NCBI GenBank assembly: GCA_938010435.1
Contig: CALLUS010000020.1
Location: 1-43,500, forward strand
Direction of reading: 5' to 3'
DNA from: an uncultured Rhizobiaceae group bacterium
Lineage (GTDB): Bacteria > Pseudomonadota > Alphaproteobacteria > Rhizobiales > Rhizobiaceae
DNA length: 43,500 nt
Position numbers and translations under genes: made by a program. Positions within the stretch are counted from its first letter, which is position 1. Each line of letters starts with the position of its first letter. Shown here piece by piece: positions 16,909 to 24,878 of the stretch. Below the pieces are notes generated by a model, which ran no database searches, had not been told where the DNA came from, and worked only from the letters and a program-made list of their open reading frames with translations.

Positions 16909-17244
16909 ATGAGTGAGAACAAGATCACGATCAGCATTTTAGGGGCATCAGGCATTGCTGAAGATGTGGCGATACAGTTGGAGGGTCACGATTATTCCGA
17001 AGTTGAAAACAATGAGGTTACTGGTGCTGAAGGCGAGCTTTCTTGGCTAATTGCGGCGGTCTTGGGCAGCCCTGTAGTGAGTAAAGTTCTTGATCTCTTG
17101 GAAAGTTCCATGGCTCGCAAAAAAATCTCGAAGGTCACTGTGTCGAAGGATGGCAAGGTCGAGATTGAGGGTGCCAGTCCTGAAGAGGCGGCCCAAATAT
17201 TACGTTCTTTGAACGATCAAACAGATGATAGCGAGGACGTTTGA
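16909..17244 (+). CDS. small EACC1-like protein coupled to a metallopeptidase
   Basis: A 111-aa protein. After a strand (KITISILGASG) and an acidic section comes a hydrophobic helix ELSWLIAAVLGSPVVSKVLDLL (about residues 45-66), a basic turn ARKKIS and a beta hairpin VTVSKDGKVEIEGASPEEAAQILRSL at the C-terminus. This order resembles EACC1, the effector-associated constant component of bacterial conflict systems, by eye only. ATG 16909 follows AAGGA at eight bases; the longer frame to 16798 lacks a ribosome site. The stop overlaps the TTG start of the peptidase gene in TTGA. It would be the adaptor or regulator of the pair. Confidence 0.6.
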   Translation: MSENKITISILGASGIAEDVAIQLEGHDYSEVENNEVTGAEGELSWLIAAVLGSPVVSKVLDLLESSMARKKISKVTVSKDGKVEIEGASPEEAAQILRSLNDQTDDSEDV

Positions 17245-18437
17245 CACTTCCTCAATGGGCAAGTGCTCGCTTAGCATTTGATCGGTTGTGTAGACCAGAA
17301 TTTGAATCTGATCCATATTTTGAAGATGTTCTGGATATATTTCACCAGACATTGCCGCAAAACTCCGCAACCGTTTTGGAAATTTCGACAACCGCTTCTT
17401 CGGTTGAGGTCCTCTTCGAAAGACGTTCGAAGGAAACTATCGTTCTGTGGGATGTAGATTTCACATCTCGGGTGGATGGCTTATTGGCCCTGATTTTTTG
17501 CGACGCTTCCGATGATGAGAGCAATTATCAAGGAATGGGGATTGCGGCTTATTCCGATCTTGCTGCATCAAGGTTCATTGGCAAGGATCCGGCTGTTGCA
17601 CAGTACATCTTGAAGCTAACGGACGATTTCTTACCTGATAGTTTTTCGGTGACGGTTGAAGAAGATGTTCGAATGGACCGGTATCGTCGACTTATCCGGG
17701 CGTATGTTGCATTTCATGAGCTAGCTCACATAATCTATCGAGTTCTTCCCGAAGAGCGGTTTAAAATTGACCAGCAAATGCAGAATACAATTGCTTCAAT
17801 TGAACCATCTCAACTGGTTCTTCACAGGAGCGATCTTTCTCCAGTCGATTTGGAATTGGAAGAAAAGGGACTGCTTGTGCGGCCTTTAGATGTTAACGAT
17901 GTGCTGGACCAGATTGCTGAACATCTGACACGACCCAACGATTACGAAGAGATTTGGTGTGATGTTTTCGCCAGTCAGCAATTGTTGAGCTGGGCTGATG
18001 ACAATGGTTTTTCACCGCACGAGTGCATTGTTGTTGATGATCTATTGCATTTGATCTTGGCAGGTCGAATTCAGTGGGATTGTTTTTGGGATCGATCCAA
18101 TGAGCTCGCTCGATGGGATCAAGCGGACCTTTTGAGCAACCACGAAAACCGTACCAATATACGTGGACTTCTTATGGCCAACAATGGATTGCGCATTTGG
18201 CGTCAGTCCAATTTGGAAGGTTCTGATGAGGACGCTGGTACAAAATTTGCAAAACTCGTTTCGACGGATGGTGATGAGTTGAAGAAACGGTTTGTGGACA
18301 GGCATCATCTTTCGTTGGGCATCTTGGGTGGTTTAGATCGAATGGAAATGTTTGATTTAGCCGATCAAAACTGGGCGCAATTCGCAGCTGATCAACAGCA
18401 TGCTATAATTGAAGAAATGCTCACAAACCTGTCTTGA
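17241..18437 (+). CDS. HExxH zincin-type metallopeptidase, candidate conflict-system effector
   Basis: A 398-aa soluble protein with a zinc protease signature: AFHELAHIIYRVLP, HExxH at residues 159-163 with the usual hydrophobic surroundings. About 75 residues later comes EEIWCDVFASQ (236-246), the Exx(A/C)D-type motif that supplies the third zinc ligand in gluzincin-like enzymes. The N-terminal 150 residues and the C-terminal 150 are not recognised. It begins with TTG at 17241 overlapping the EACC1-like gene's stop (TTGA). No signal peptide is present, so it would act in the cytoplasm. The likely logic is a protease kept quiet until triggered; the substrate is unknown. Confidence 0.65.
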   Translation: MTLPQWASARLAFDRLCRPEFESDPYFEDVLDIFHQTLPQNSATVLEISTTASSVEVLFERRSKETIVLWDVDFTSRVDGLLALIFCDASDDESNYQGMGIAAYSDLAASRFIGKDPAVAQYILKLTDDFLPDSFSVTVEEDVRMDRYRRLIRAYVAFHELAHIIYRVLPEERFKIDQQMQNTIASIEPSQLVLHRSDLSPVDLELEEKGLLVRPLDVNDVLDQIAEHLTRPNDYEEIWCDVFASQQLLSWADDNGFSPHECIVVDDLLHLILAGRIQWDCFWDRSNELARWDQADLLSNHENRTNIRGLLMANNGLRIWRQSNLEGSDEDAGTKFAKLVSTDGDELKKRFVDRHHLSLGILGGLDRMEMFDLADQNWAQFAADQQHAIIEEMLTNLS

Positions 18438-18468
18438 TGTGACAGCGATATCTTCACACTTATTGGAA

Positions 18469-19605
18469 TTAACTGCTTTGCTCGTGGTATGAACTCAGCT
18501 TGAGTTCAAACAATTCTTCCAACCCTGAGAAAACGATCGTTCCACGTTCCTTTGATAGAGACTTCTTTGCCACGTAGGAATATGAGCACAAATACCTTAG
18601 CAACAGGCTGTTATAGACGCCTTCAATTTCGTGCATTGCCGACGGCGATTGATGAAATCCAGATTCTCTAAATATCATATCAGCTAGATTTGCTCTGATG
18701 CTTCGAACGCACCTTGACAGTTTATCAACTCCAAAGACTTCAAACATATTTTTGCGACTGTAGATCATTTCAGCAACCGGGCCGTAGAAATCTGTGTTTG
18801 ATTCCAACGCAGCAACGATTAAAGCCACCTCAAATTCGGCAAAGTCATTGAGTAAACAACCTTGCTGACGCATCATTTCAAAATCGATGATGATCGGAGA
18901 TAATTTTCTATTCACGATCACATTTTCACAGTGCAGATCCCCATGGACCATGCCATGTGGCAGCAAAGGGCAGGACCCATTTTCTGCCAGTTTATTATAT
19001 TTGGTGATCATTGTGTTGAGTCGTTTGATCTTGAGCTCAGCAAATCTCTTTTTGTTATGGATTAGATGTTCGAAAGGCTTCAAAACTGGGGCGTCAGCAA
19101 AGGCATGAAAATCACTCAAAACAACACCAAAGAGCTCATCGATCAGTTCGATCATTCGATATTTACCAATATCGGGAAACGCATCCATAAGTGAAACTGG
19201 GAGTTGGCCCTTATTGCGGCCAGAAATATATCGATAGGCCACCAAGGCCGATCCTGCGGATGCTTCAGTTTTGTATTTTGCGATATCACCATCAATAACA
19301 GTTTCAAGCGGCGGCACATACAATGGGGGAATGCGTGCCGATGCCATGTTGTGATGACTGGTTTCCTTTTTTATGAGATTCTTGTCACCAATTTTTATAA
19401 AATAGGGATAAATATTTCTGGCATGAGCAATGAGTTTTGTGGTCGCAGACATGCCAATGGTTATGGCTCTAAATTTGAATTCGATATCTTCAGGATTAAT
19501 TTGATATCGGCGTGCAACATATCTGATGAAATGACCGATCAGATCGACCTCGGCATCACTGAGATGACCGTCGTTGAGGTAAAACTCCCCATTTACTGAG
19601 CTCAA
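18469..19605 (-). CDS. APH/kinase-fold phosphotransferase, conflict-associated
   Basis: A protein of about 378 aa with the aminoglycoside-phosphotransferase-like kinase fold. The catalytic loop HGDLHCENVIVN (about 221-232) and the metal-binding IIDFE (about 239-243) are intact. An N-lobe with GMSATTKLIAHA and YFIKIGDK supplies the nucleotide loop and lysine. It resembles the kinase-like proteins that accompany NTP-dependent conflict systems (TCAD9 type), but I cannot confirm that family. It is convergent with the EACC1-like/peptidase pair, 31 bases apart. TTG 19605 follows GGGGAGAG at five bases and is preferred; TTG 19626 has no ribosome site. Its target is unknown and an antibiotic-resistance role is unlikely from context. 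Confidence 0.65.
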   Translation of the reverse strand: MSSVNGEFYLNDGHLSDAEVDLIGHFIRYVARRYQINPEDIEFKFRAITIGMSATTKLIAHARNIYPYFIKIGDKNLIKKETSHHNMASARIPPLYVPPLETVIDGDIAKYKTEASAGSALVAYRYISGRNKGQLPVSLMDAFPDIGKYRMIELIDELFGVVLSDFHAFADAPVLKPFEHLIHNKKRFAELKIKRLNTMITKYNKLAENGSCPLLPHGMVHGDLHCENVIVNRKLSPIIIDFEMMRQQGCLLNDFAEFEVALIVAALESNTDFYGPVAEMIYSRKNMFEVFGVDKLSRCVRSIRANLADMIFRESGFHQSPSAMHEIEGVYNSLLLRYLCSYSYVAKKSLSKERGTIVFSGLEELFELKLSSYHEQSS

Positions 19606-19779
19606 ATTCCCTCTCCCCAGAACCAAAATAAAGAACAGAATTCAATGTGGATCGATTGTTGAGTATTGCAACTACCAATTTGTGAAAAAATGAGTCCGTC
19701 CAATGATTTTATTGGGTCTACATTAAGTAGAATGAGATTATGCGTTCCAAGCTTTGCTCTTTACATTGACGATACACTT

Positions 19780-20346
19780 TTACGAGCATTCTTCAATGCA
19801 TTGTGTATTATTTGCGCCCAGATACCCCCAGCAACTGCCGACATTTTCTCCATCTCTTTCGATGGTGTAACCGTAGACATTACCGCTCAGGTAATCGTCA
19901 TAGGATGAAACCTCACAGCGCAAATATTCTGCAACACGCTCTCGCAGTATTGCAGATACACGTGAGACATTGTGTTCTTTTCGTATCGTCTCGAGTGTCG
20001 CGTATATAAAGCCAACTTGTCCAGAATCCCACGGGCAATGGAAACCCGTCGTGTTCATGGCCAGACCGGAATGATCATATAGAAAGAGCGGCAGGATCAC
20101 GGCTTTGTCGTTTGCGAGCTCGAGCATTCTGCTCGTTGAAAGTTCGGATTCGTCAGACAGGTCGCAGAGATCAATGAGGAAGTCGCGCGCATCATCAAAG
20201 CTGTGTTTGTCGCCGAGAGCGTATCGCGAATGACGACAAATCATAGTGCCTAGATTATCCCAATCGCGAGGGCTTTCGGGATCGGGATCATGATGGATTT
20301 TGATCTGATGACCTTTGTGGGTTTCTTCGTAAACGGGCGCATGCAT
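19780..20346 (-). CDS. hypothetical plasmid protein with NVYGYTIE/SCWGYLG C-terminus
   Basis: A protein of about 188 aa. The N-terminus is polar, with KGHQIKIHHDPDPESPRDWDNLGTMICRHSRYALGD. The centre reads ILPLFLYDHSGLAMNTTGFHCPWDSGQVGFIY. The end has LSGNVYGYTIERDGENVGSCWGYLG. Proteins with this D-NLG-M-CxH-RY...DHSG...WDSGQVGFI...DxYLxGxVYGY order are common on plasmids and phages, and I know no function for them. ATG 20346 has AAGGA eight bases upstream; ATG 20355 is an alternative. It follows the 96-aa gene, with a strong hairpin between them. Confidence 0.7.
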   Translation of the reverse strand: MHAPVYEETHKGHQIKIHHDPDPESPRDWDNLGTMICRHSRYALGDKHSFDDARDFLIDLCDLSDESELSTSRMLELANDKAVILPLFLYDHSGLAMNTTGFHCPWDSGQVGFIYATLETIRKEHNVSRVSAILRERVAEYLRCEVSSYDDYLSGNVYGYTIERDGENVGSCWGYLGANNTQCIEECS

Positions 20347-20372
20347 GGGAGGCATCCTTTGTTGAAAACAGA

Positions 20373-20400
20373 AAACCCGCTGGATTTTTCCAACGGGTTT
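20373..20400 (-). terminator. intrinsic terminator after the 96-aa gene
   Basis: On the minus strand AAACCCG pairs with CGGGTTT, extended by GG/CC, around an A-rich loop, followed by TTTTCTGTTTTC. This is a good intrinsic terminator between two minus-strand genes, 27 bases before the next start. Confidence 0.65.
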
Positions 20401-20434
20401 GCCAGTTAATTTTGATGAGAGTATCGATGTTGAA

Positions 20435-20725
20435 TTAGGCCGCAGAGGCAGTGCCGAGCGGCTTTTCTGTCAAGTTGAAATAGAGGCTTTCGGTGGCTTT
20501 TTTGAATCCGGGTGGTTTGCGTGGTGCGTGGCATCGCACGGATGCGCTGCATCCTTCACCATGTTCGATGGCAAAAGTTTCCACCTGACTGACCAGATCA
20601 TCCATGCCGGCGGCCGTGATTTGTTTTGAGGGTTGTGTTTCTCCAAATTCAAACTTGGTGACAACAAAGCTGCCTTCGCGATGGGCACGATAGAGTTTGA
20701 TTGTGTAGTCGATTGCTTTGGGCAT
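20435..20725 (-). CDS. hypothetical 96-aa plasmid protein
   Basis: A small soluble protein, MPKAIDYTIKLYRAHREGSF, with an N-terminal beta strand pair, a central GMDDLVSQVETFAIEHG helix and a C-terminal basic CHAPRKPPGFKKATESLYF part. I do not recognise a family. ATG 20725 follows AAGGAG at eight bases; the longer frame to 20815 reads through an intergenic hairpin and is not credible. It sits between DUF3768 and the 188-aa gene in the backbone block, each separated by a hairpin. Confidence 0.65.
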   Translation of the reverse strand: MPKAIDYTIKLYRAHREGSFVVTKFEFGETQPSKQITAAGMDDLVSQVETFAIEHGEGCSASVRCHAPRKPPGFKKATESLYFNLTEKPLGTASAA

Positions 20726-20787
20726 TTTACTTCTCCTTGATCGGGTCGGCCGAAGGCTTCGGCTGTGACTACCCGTCAAGATGAAGG

Positions 20788-20813
20788 GGCCGCTCTCTGA
20801 TTTGAGAGCAGCC
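20788..20813. terminator. hairpin between DUF3768 and the 96-aa gene
   Basis: GGCCGCTCTC and GAGAGCAGCC pair over ten positions (one mismatch) around TGATTT. The T-run (ATTTTTT) lies on the plus-strand side, while the gene ending here is on the minus strand, so it may act as a leader or processing hairpin rather than a terminator. TGACGGGT follows nine bases later on the minus strand. Confidence 0.5.
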
Positions 20814-20833
20814 ATTTTTTGAGGTTGTGAATT

Positions 20834-21235
20834 TCAGTATTCGCTTGGAAAGAGAAGCGTGAGAACACGCCGTGTTTGGTTTGGATCCTCGGGGACTTCA
20901 GCACCCATATTGTAGGTAACGTCATAGAGGTCGATTTTGAACCAGACTGTTTCACCTTCGATTTCAAGCACGCCCATTTCGTGCCACCCATGGGGGTCGC
21001 AATCGTTGTTAAAGCCGTCATAGGCACGCAGGGCCTCCATGAGGGCAAACCGGAATTCGATGGATCGCTCCGATACCCCGCGCGTCATGACGCATGTGCC
21101 TTCAGGGGTGGAAGCGTCGCCTGGGATAATTCCAACAGATTTTCGAAAGCTGTCGTTTTGAGAGGCAATGAGGATTGCCCGTTCCTCAGGTGAGAGTTCG
21201 GTGGGTGAGGTTATAGTTGTTGATGCTTCTGACAT
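20834..21235 (-). CDS. DUF3768 family protein
   Basis: A 133-aa protein of DUF3768, a family found mainly on alphaproteobacterial plasmids and of unknown role. The signature is clear: IASQNDSFRKSVG near the start, TRGVSERS, then FNNDCDPHGWHEMGVLEIEG, VWFKIDLYD and the terminal RRVLTLLFPSEY (family: NDPHGEHDFG, FKIDYYD, RVLTIMLAxEY). AAGGAG lies seven bases before ATG 21235. It sits 110 bases downstream of the ParB-like gene, with a hairpin between them. Confidence 0.85.
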   Translation of the reverse strand: MSEASTTITSPTELSPEERAILIASQNDSFRKSVGIIPGDASTPEGTCVMTRGVSERSIEFRFALMEALRAYDGFNNDCDPHGWHEMGVLEIEGETVWFKIDLYDVTYNMGAEVPEDPNQTRRVLTLLFPSEY

Positions 21236-21299
21236 GGTTGATCTCCTTAAACGGGGTGACCGCAGAGAGCGTTCTTCAAACCCGTCAGAAGGAAAGAAC

Positions 21300-21318
21300 C
21301 GCCCTCGTGATGAGGGCG
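21300..21318 (-). terminator. hairpin between ParB-like gene and DUF3768
   Basis: CGCCCTC and GAGGGCG form a perfect seven-pair stem with a five-base loop, followed on the minus strand by GTTCTTTCCTTC and then TGACGGGT (21287-21280). It fits an intrinsic terminator or an intercistronic hairpin. Confidence 0.5.
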
Positions 21319-21345
21319 ATCCAAGATTGGTTCGATCTGATCTGC

Positions 21346-23520
21346 TTAAGCGGCATCTTCTGTCATGAAAGCGGGCAGGGCAGCTTCACCATCGTGACCA
21401 TCATGCCCGCCTGCATCAGCATCAACGGCACCATCTGTTTCACCATGGTCACGCCCATGATCATCATCTCCGTGATAGGCCTCTTCAAAGGCCATGCCGT
21501 CTGGCAACCAACGGGTTGTTTTTCCGGCGGTTGCTGCATCAAAGCCTTCGGCTTCAGCAGCGTTTTCGGCAAAGGCTCGTTCCATTGCGGCGGCAAGGTT
21601 GCCCTTGCGTTCCCGATTGCGATCGTCAGCAAACTCGTCACTGATCAGGTCTTTAGAGACTTTGACGGCGTGAGCCTTATTGACCCGGCTCCAATATTTG
21701 GAAGCTGTTGGTCTCCAGCAGGCTGCTACATCCACGTCGAGGCGTGTGCCAATTTCCTCGATAGCTTTTGAGGGATGATTGTCGGATGCCATTTGCGCCT
21801 TAAGAGCCTGGGCGGTTGCCCAAGCGAAGAGCGCTTGTTTGTCTTCGGTTGGAAGTGCTGACAACGCGCGGAAGTCTTCCGGCGCATCAAGTTTCATCCA
21901 ATCGAGGACCAGATCGTTCTTCAGTGCCTCGAGCATTTTCTCTGCGACGCTGTCGGCCACCAGTTCATCGTGGTTGTTGGCGTAGTAGGGACGAATTGAG
22001 ACATCGAGGATATCGCGCCCATGGGCACCATGGAATGCGCGTTGGCAGAGCGTATAGAGCATTGCGTCATAGGCAACATCGTAGTCCGCGGCCAGATGCG
22101 CTTGCAGGATGTGATGGCGGGTGGTGCGCAGATCATCTGCCAGACTGGCTGAAATTCCTTCTGCTTTGCGCAACGCAGCGGCAGGATCTGCGATCGGTAC
22201 CGGCGCAGTTGAAGTTGGTGCGGTTACCTGCGGTGCAACTGCATTTCCTTCGTTATCCTGTTCTGCTTGTGGCGCGGGTGCAGGGATATCTTCGGGACGC
22301 ACCAATCCTTTTTCGATATTAAGGTGGCCTCCATGTCCCAGTGAGATGACAACACCGGCTATGGCGCGATCTTCTGCACGGTAGGGCCGGGCGTCTTCGA
22401 TTTGAGCCTCAATCTGCGTGATCCTCGGTTGGATCGCGTGATATTCTTTACGCTCATCATCCGTCCAGTCGCGATCCTCACTGAATTCATACAGGGCATC
22501 TTCGCGAGCATTGAGAGTTTCGATTTCCTTCGCCAAGTCGGGATTTGGTTCGTTTTCCTCTGGTTCAATGCGACCGAAGGAGCGAAAGGTGCCGTGTTCG
22601 AGCTCCAGATGAACATCCACCCATTTCCATTCACCGACATAGGGTTTTGAGGCTTCCTGGAGTTTTTCGATGGCGAGGCGTTCCAGCAGTTCCGGATTTT
22701 CCAGATGGGTGTTGTCATGCTCGCTGAAGAGGTCGGTGATGACGGCACCACCTGCTTTCTCATAGGCTTCAACGCCGACGAAACGACCCAGTTTTGAGCT
22801 GGCTGAATAACCGGTTTCGGTGAGGAGCCGTTTGATGGAGTGTGGTTGAACGGAATAGCTGTCTTTGATGGCGTTCCAGACGGTCATTTGGCGATCGTGA
22901 TTGTCTGAGAGTGTGAAGGCCATGACACATTCAAGGGTGAGTTCGTCTTCGCGGAATTGATCGAGAATTTCTGGTGCAACGCGCGCGAGCTTTAGGCGCC
23001 GGCGAACGAGATCAACGGAGACACCAAACTTGATTGCGATTTCATCTTCGCTGCGGCCTTCGGTGATCATTTGATTGAAGGCTTCGAATTGGTCTGCCGG
23101 GTGCATGGCGGCACGCTGCAGGTTTTCGATTGTGGAGGTGAGGGTTGCTTCAGCCTCGTCTTCGATCAGGCAATTGATCGGATGATCCTTTGCGATCTTT
23201 CCTTCGTCTGCAAGTTCCTGCAGCGCTTTGAGGCGGCGTCCGCCTGCGTCTATGTGATAACCACCCTTACCGTCTTCGTAGCCGGCGAGGTTTTGTTTGA
23301 CGCCGTTTTCGAGGATGGATGCTTTGAGTTCTGCATCATCGGTTTCGTTTGGTTTGACCTTGCGCACATTTTTGGGGCTTAGCGCCAGTGTGTTGAGCGG
23401 GATTTGAATGACTTGTGCGGAGACAGATTTCAATTCCGGGGTTTGTTTGGGATTGGATTTTGGGGTTTTGGCTGGTGCTGATTTTTTGGTTTTTGCAGCG
23501 GTTGATTTGGAGTTAGCCAT
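21346..23520 (-). CDS. large ParB-like plasmid protein with acidic His/Asp-rich tail
   Basis: A 724-aa protein. Residues about 30-135 are a ParB/Srx-type domain: VIQIPLNTLALSPKNVRK, then GVKQNLAGYE and IDAGGRRLKALQEL. A helix-turn-helix follows (EDEIAIKFGVSVDLVRRRLKLARVAPEIL). The long remainder is helical and unrecognised and ends in a low-complexity tail (about 675-715) rich in His, Asp and Gly. It is more than twice RepB's length and therefore not the partition protein of this plasmid; similar large ParB-like proteins travel with SNO helicases on alphaproteobacterial plasmids and their role is open. The N-terminal 30 residues are Lys/Ala/Pro-rich. Its leader matches that of the SNO gene. 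Confidence 0.85.
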   Translation of the reverse strand: MANSKSTAAKTKKSAPAKTPKSNPKQTPELKSVSAQVIQIPLNTLALSPKNVRKVKPNETDDAELKASILENGVKQNLAGYEDGKGGYHIDAGGRRLKALQELADEGKIAKDHPINCLIEDEAEATLTSTIENLQRAAMHPADQFEAFNQMITEGRSEDEIAIKFGVSVDLVRRRLKLARVAPEILDQFREDELTLECVMAFTLSDNHDRQMTVWNAIKDSYSVQPHSIKRLLTETGYSASSKLGRFVGVEAYEKAGGAVITDLFSEHDNTHLENPELLERLAIEKLQEASKPYVGEWKWVDVHLELEHGTFRSFGRIEPEENEPNPDLAKEIETLNAREDALYEFSEDRDWTDDERKEYHAIQPRITQIEAQIEDARPYRAEDRAIAGVVISLGHGGHLNIEKGLVRPEDIPAPAPQAEQDNEGNAVAPQVTAPTSTAPVPIADPAAALRKAEGISASLADDLRTTRHHILQAHLAADYDVAYDAMLYTLCQRAFHGAHGRDILDVSIRPYYANNHDELVADSVAEKMLEALKNDLVLDWMKLDAPEDFRALSALPTEDKQALFAWATAQALKAQMASDNHPSKAIEEIGTRLDVDVAACWRPTASKYWSRVNKAHAVKVSKDLISDEFADDRNRERKGNLAAAMERAFAENAAEAEGFDAATAGKTTRWLPDGMAFEEAYHGDDDHGRDHGETDGAVDADAGGHDGHDGEAALPAFMTEDAA

Positions 23521-23553
23521 GGTTTTGGCCCTTTCGGTTGGACCGGACCCGAT

Positions 23554-23596
23554 GAAAGCTCTCTCTCATCTTTGAAGCCCGGTTGCCCGGGCCTTC
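23554..23596 (-). promoter_or_regulatory. hairpin leader of the ParB-like gene
   Basis: On the transcribed strand a hairpin (23596-23574, nine pairs with one bulge, core CCCGG) is followed by GAGAGAGAGCTTTC (23567-23554), 34 bases before the ATG. A GA-rich tract precedes it. The layout and motif match the SNO helicase leader. Confidence 0.6.
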
Positions 23597-23679
23597 TTCT
23601 CTCTCACTCTCTTTTCAGAAATGAACACGGGCAAGATTTGCACGGCCCATGCACAATCCATCGGCCGCTGCCTGCTTAC

Positions 23680-24582
23680 TTATTGGCCAATCCATTTGAG
23701 CCATCTGGGCGGCCACCAATATGGTTTTGAGAAGATTTGATCTGGCGTTTCATCCAGCAGAAGGAAGCCGCCGCCACGACCTTTTACGAACCAGGCAATG
23801 CCGAAGAGAGCCAGTCCTGCCCATTCCCCATAGAAAGTTAGATTGTTGCGATCCCAAAAGGCTGGTGTGCAGTCGGGCACCGCTGCGAAGATGCCTGTTG
23901 TTGGGCTGAAGGCATCGCAGCTTTTGAAGTCTGCGGTTAGTCCGTAGGCGAGGCTGCCGATTGTTATGATCATCAACACGCCGCACACTTTGTAGATGCG
24001 GTTGCGGATGCGCTTGTTGCGATTGTCACGTTTGGCTTGATAGTCGTTGTTTTTATCTGTGGCGGTAAACACGAAGAGGTTGAAGATCGCGAGAATGATA
24101 AAGAGGGAGACGGCTGCGCCCAGATGAATTTTGCCTGTTGTGTCGCCTATTGGCGGAAAGGCTGTTGAGACTGTTGTGTTGGTCATTGTTTCAAAGAATA
24201 TGCGTGAGGGCGCTATCAGTGCATCACATCCCGATCCGTTGGTCGGGTTGAGCGCCACGATGATTGCGCAAATACCGCCAACGACTGCGAGCAAACGTTC
24301 GGGAAAGCTTTGTCCTCTGTAGAACATGAGCATCACGCCGACAGAGCATGTTGTTGCAACGAACACGTCCCCCCAGAAGGGAATGTAGTAGCTGTGGCTG
24401 ATTGAATCCCGGAAACAATCAGAAACTCGATTGCCGTAATACATGAAGAGGGGAAGGAGGAAGGCAAGGATGCCTATCCAGAGGGCTTGTATCTGGCGTT
24501 GTCGTTTGAAGCCGGTCAGATCATGGAGTGGCCAACCTGGCTGTGGCTCAAAGAATTCCTGAATTTTACTGCCAATTCCCAT
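23680..24582 (-). CDS. six-helix membrane protein, unknown
   Basis: A 300-aa integral membrane protein. Six hydrophobic segments lie near residues 33-53, 63-87, 94-113, 154-173, 202-218 and 254-272 (numbering from ATG 24582). Between helices 3 and 4 is a polar loop with GSGCDALIAPSRIFFE, and between 5 and 6 a second Cys-containing loop (FKSCDAFSP, VPDCTPAFW), which could hold disulfides on the outside. I do not recognise a family. AAGGG lies nine bases before ATG 24582; ATG 24591 would leave no room for it. It precedes the ParB-like gene on the minus strand and is divergent from mmpA. Confidence 0.65.
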   Translation of the reverse strand: MGIGSKIQEFFEPQPGWPLHDLTGFKRQRQIQALWIGILAFLLPLFMYYGNRVSDCFRDSISHSYYIPFWGDVFVATTCSVGVMLMFYRGQSFPERLLAVVGGICAIIVALNPTNGSGCDALIAPSRIFFETMTNTTVSTAFPPIGDTTGKIHLGAAVSLFIILAIFNLFVFTATDKNNDYQAKRDNRNKRIRNRIYKVCGVLMIITIGSLAYGLTADFKSCDAFSPTTGIFAAVPDCTPAFWDRNNLTFYGEWAGLALFGIAWFVKGRGGGFLLLDETPDQIFSKPYWWPPRWLKWIGQ

Positions 24583-24806
24583 GTCTCTCATCCCTTATTG
24601 GCTAAAGAACAATGCAATATGGTGAGATTGTATACGAATATTTTGAAGCCACCAGTTTTGTACCTGCGCAAAGGATCGTTTCCCTTTATGGGCAAAGACC
24701 ACTTGCGGGCTTTGTGAGGAGGGCGGTCAGGCCAGACGAGAAGAGCCTGGTCGGCAAAATGCCGATGCGTCCGACATACTTCCCACTATTAAAGAATATC
24801 AATAGA

Positions 24807-24874
24807 TTGACTTTACGAGTTAATTGGCATATCTATACATACTCTTTTTATGAAGAACGTATATCGATTGATAT
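24807..24874 (+). promoter_or_regulatory. mmpAB promoter with inverted-repeat operators
   Basis: TTGACT (24807-24812) and TATCTA (24830-24835) are 17 bases apart. A perfect inverted repeat ATATC-GATT-GATAT (24861-24874) ends four bases before the mmpA ATG. A partial copy, ATATC-AATA-GATT, lies at 24796-24808 over the -35. Sites on both sides of the promoter fit autorepression by the HTH protein MmpA, which is inferred. Confidence 0.5.
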
Positions 24875-24878
24875 CCCA

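Noticed and set aside
18469-19605. Aminoglycoside resistance gene
   Set aside because: The kinase fold is shared, but the N-lobe and context (next to a conflict-type pair) do not resemble known resistance enzymes.
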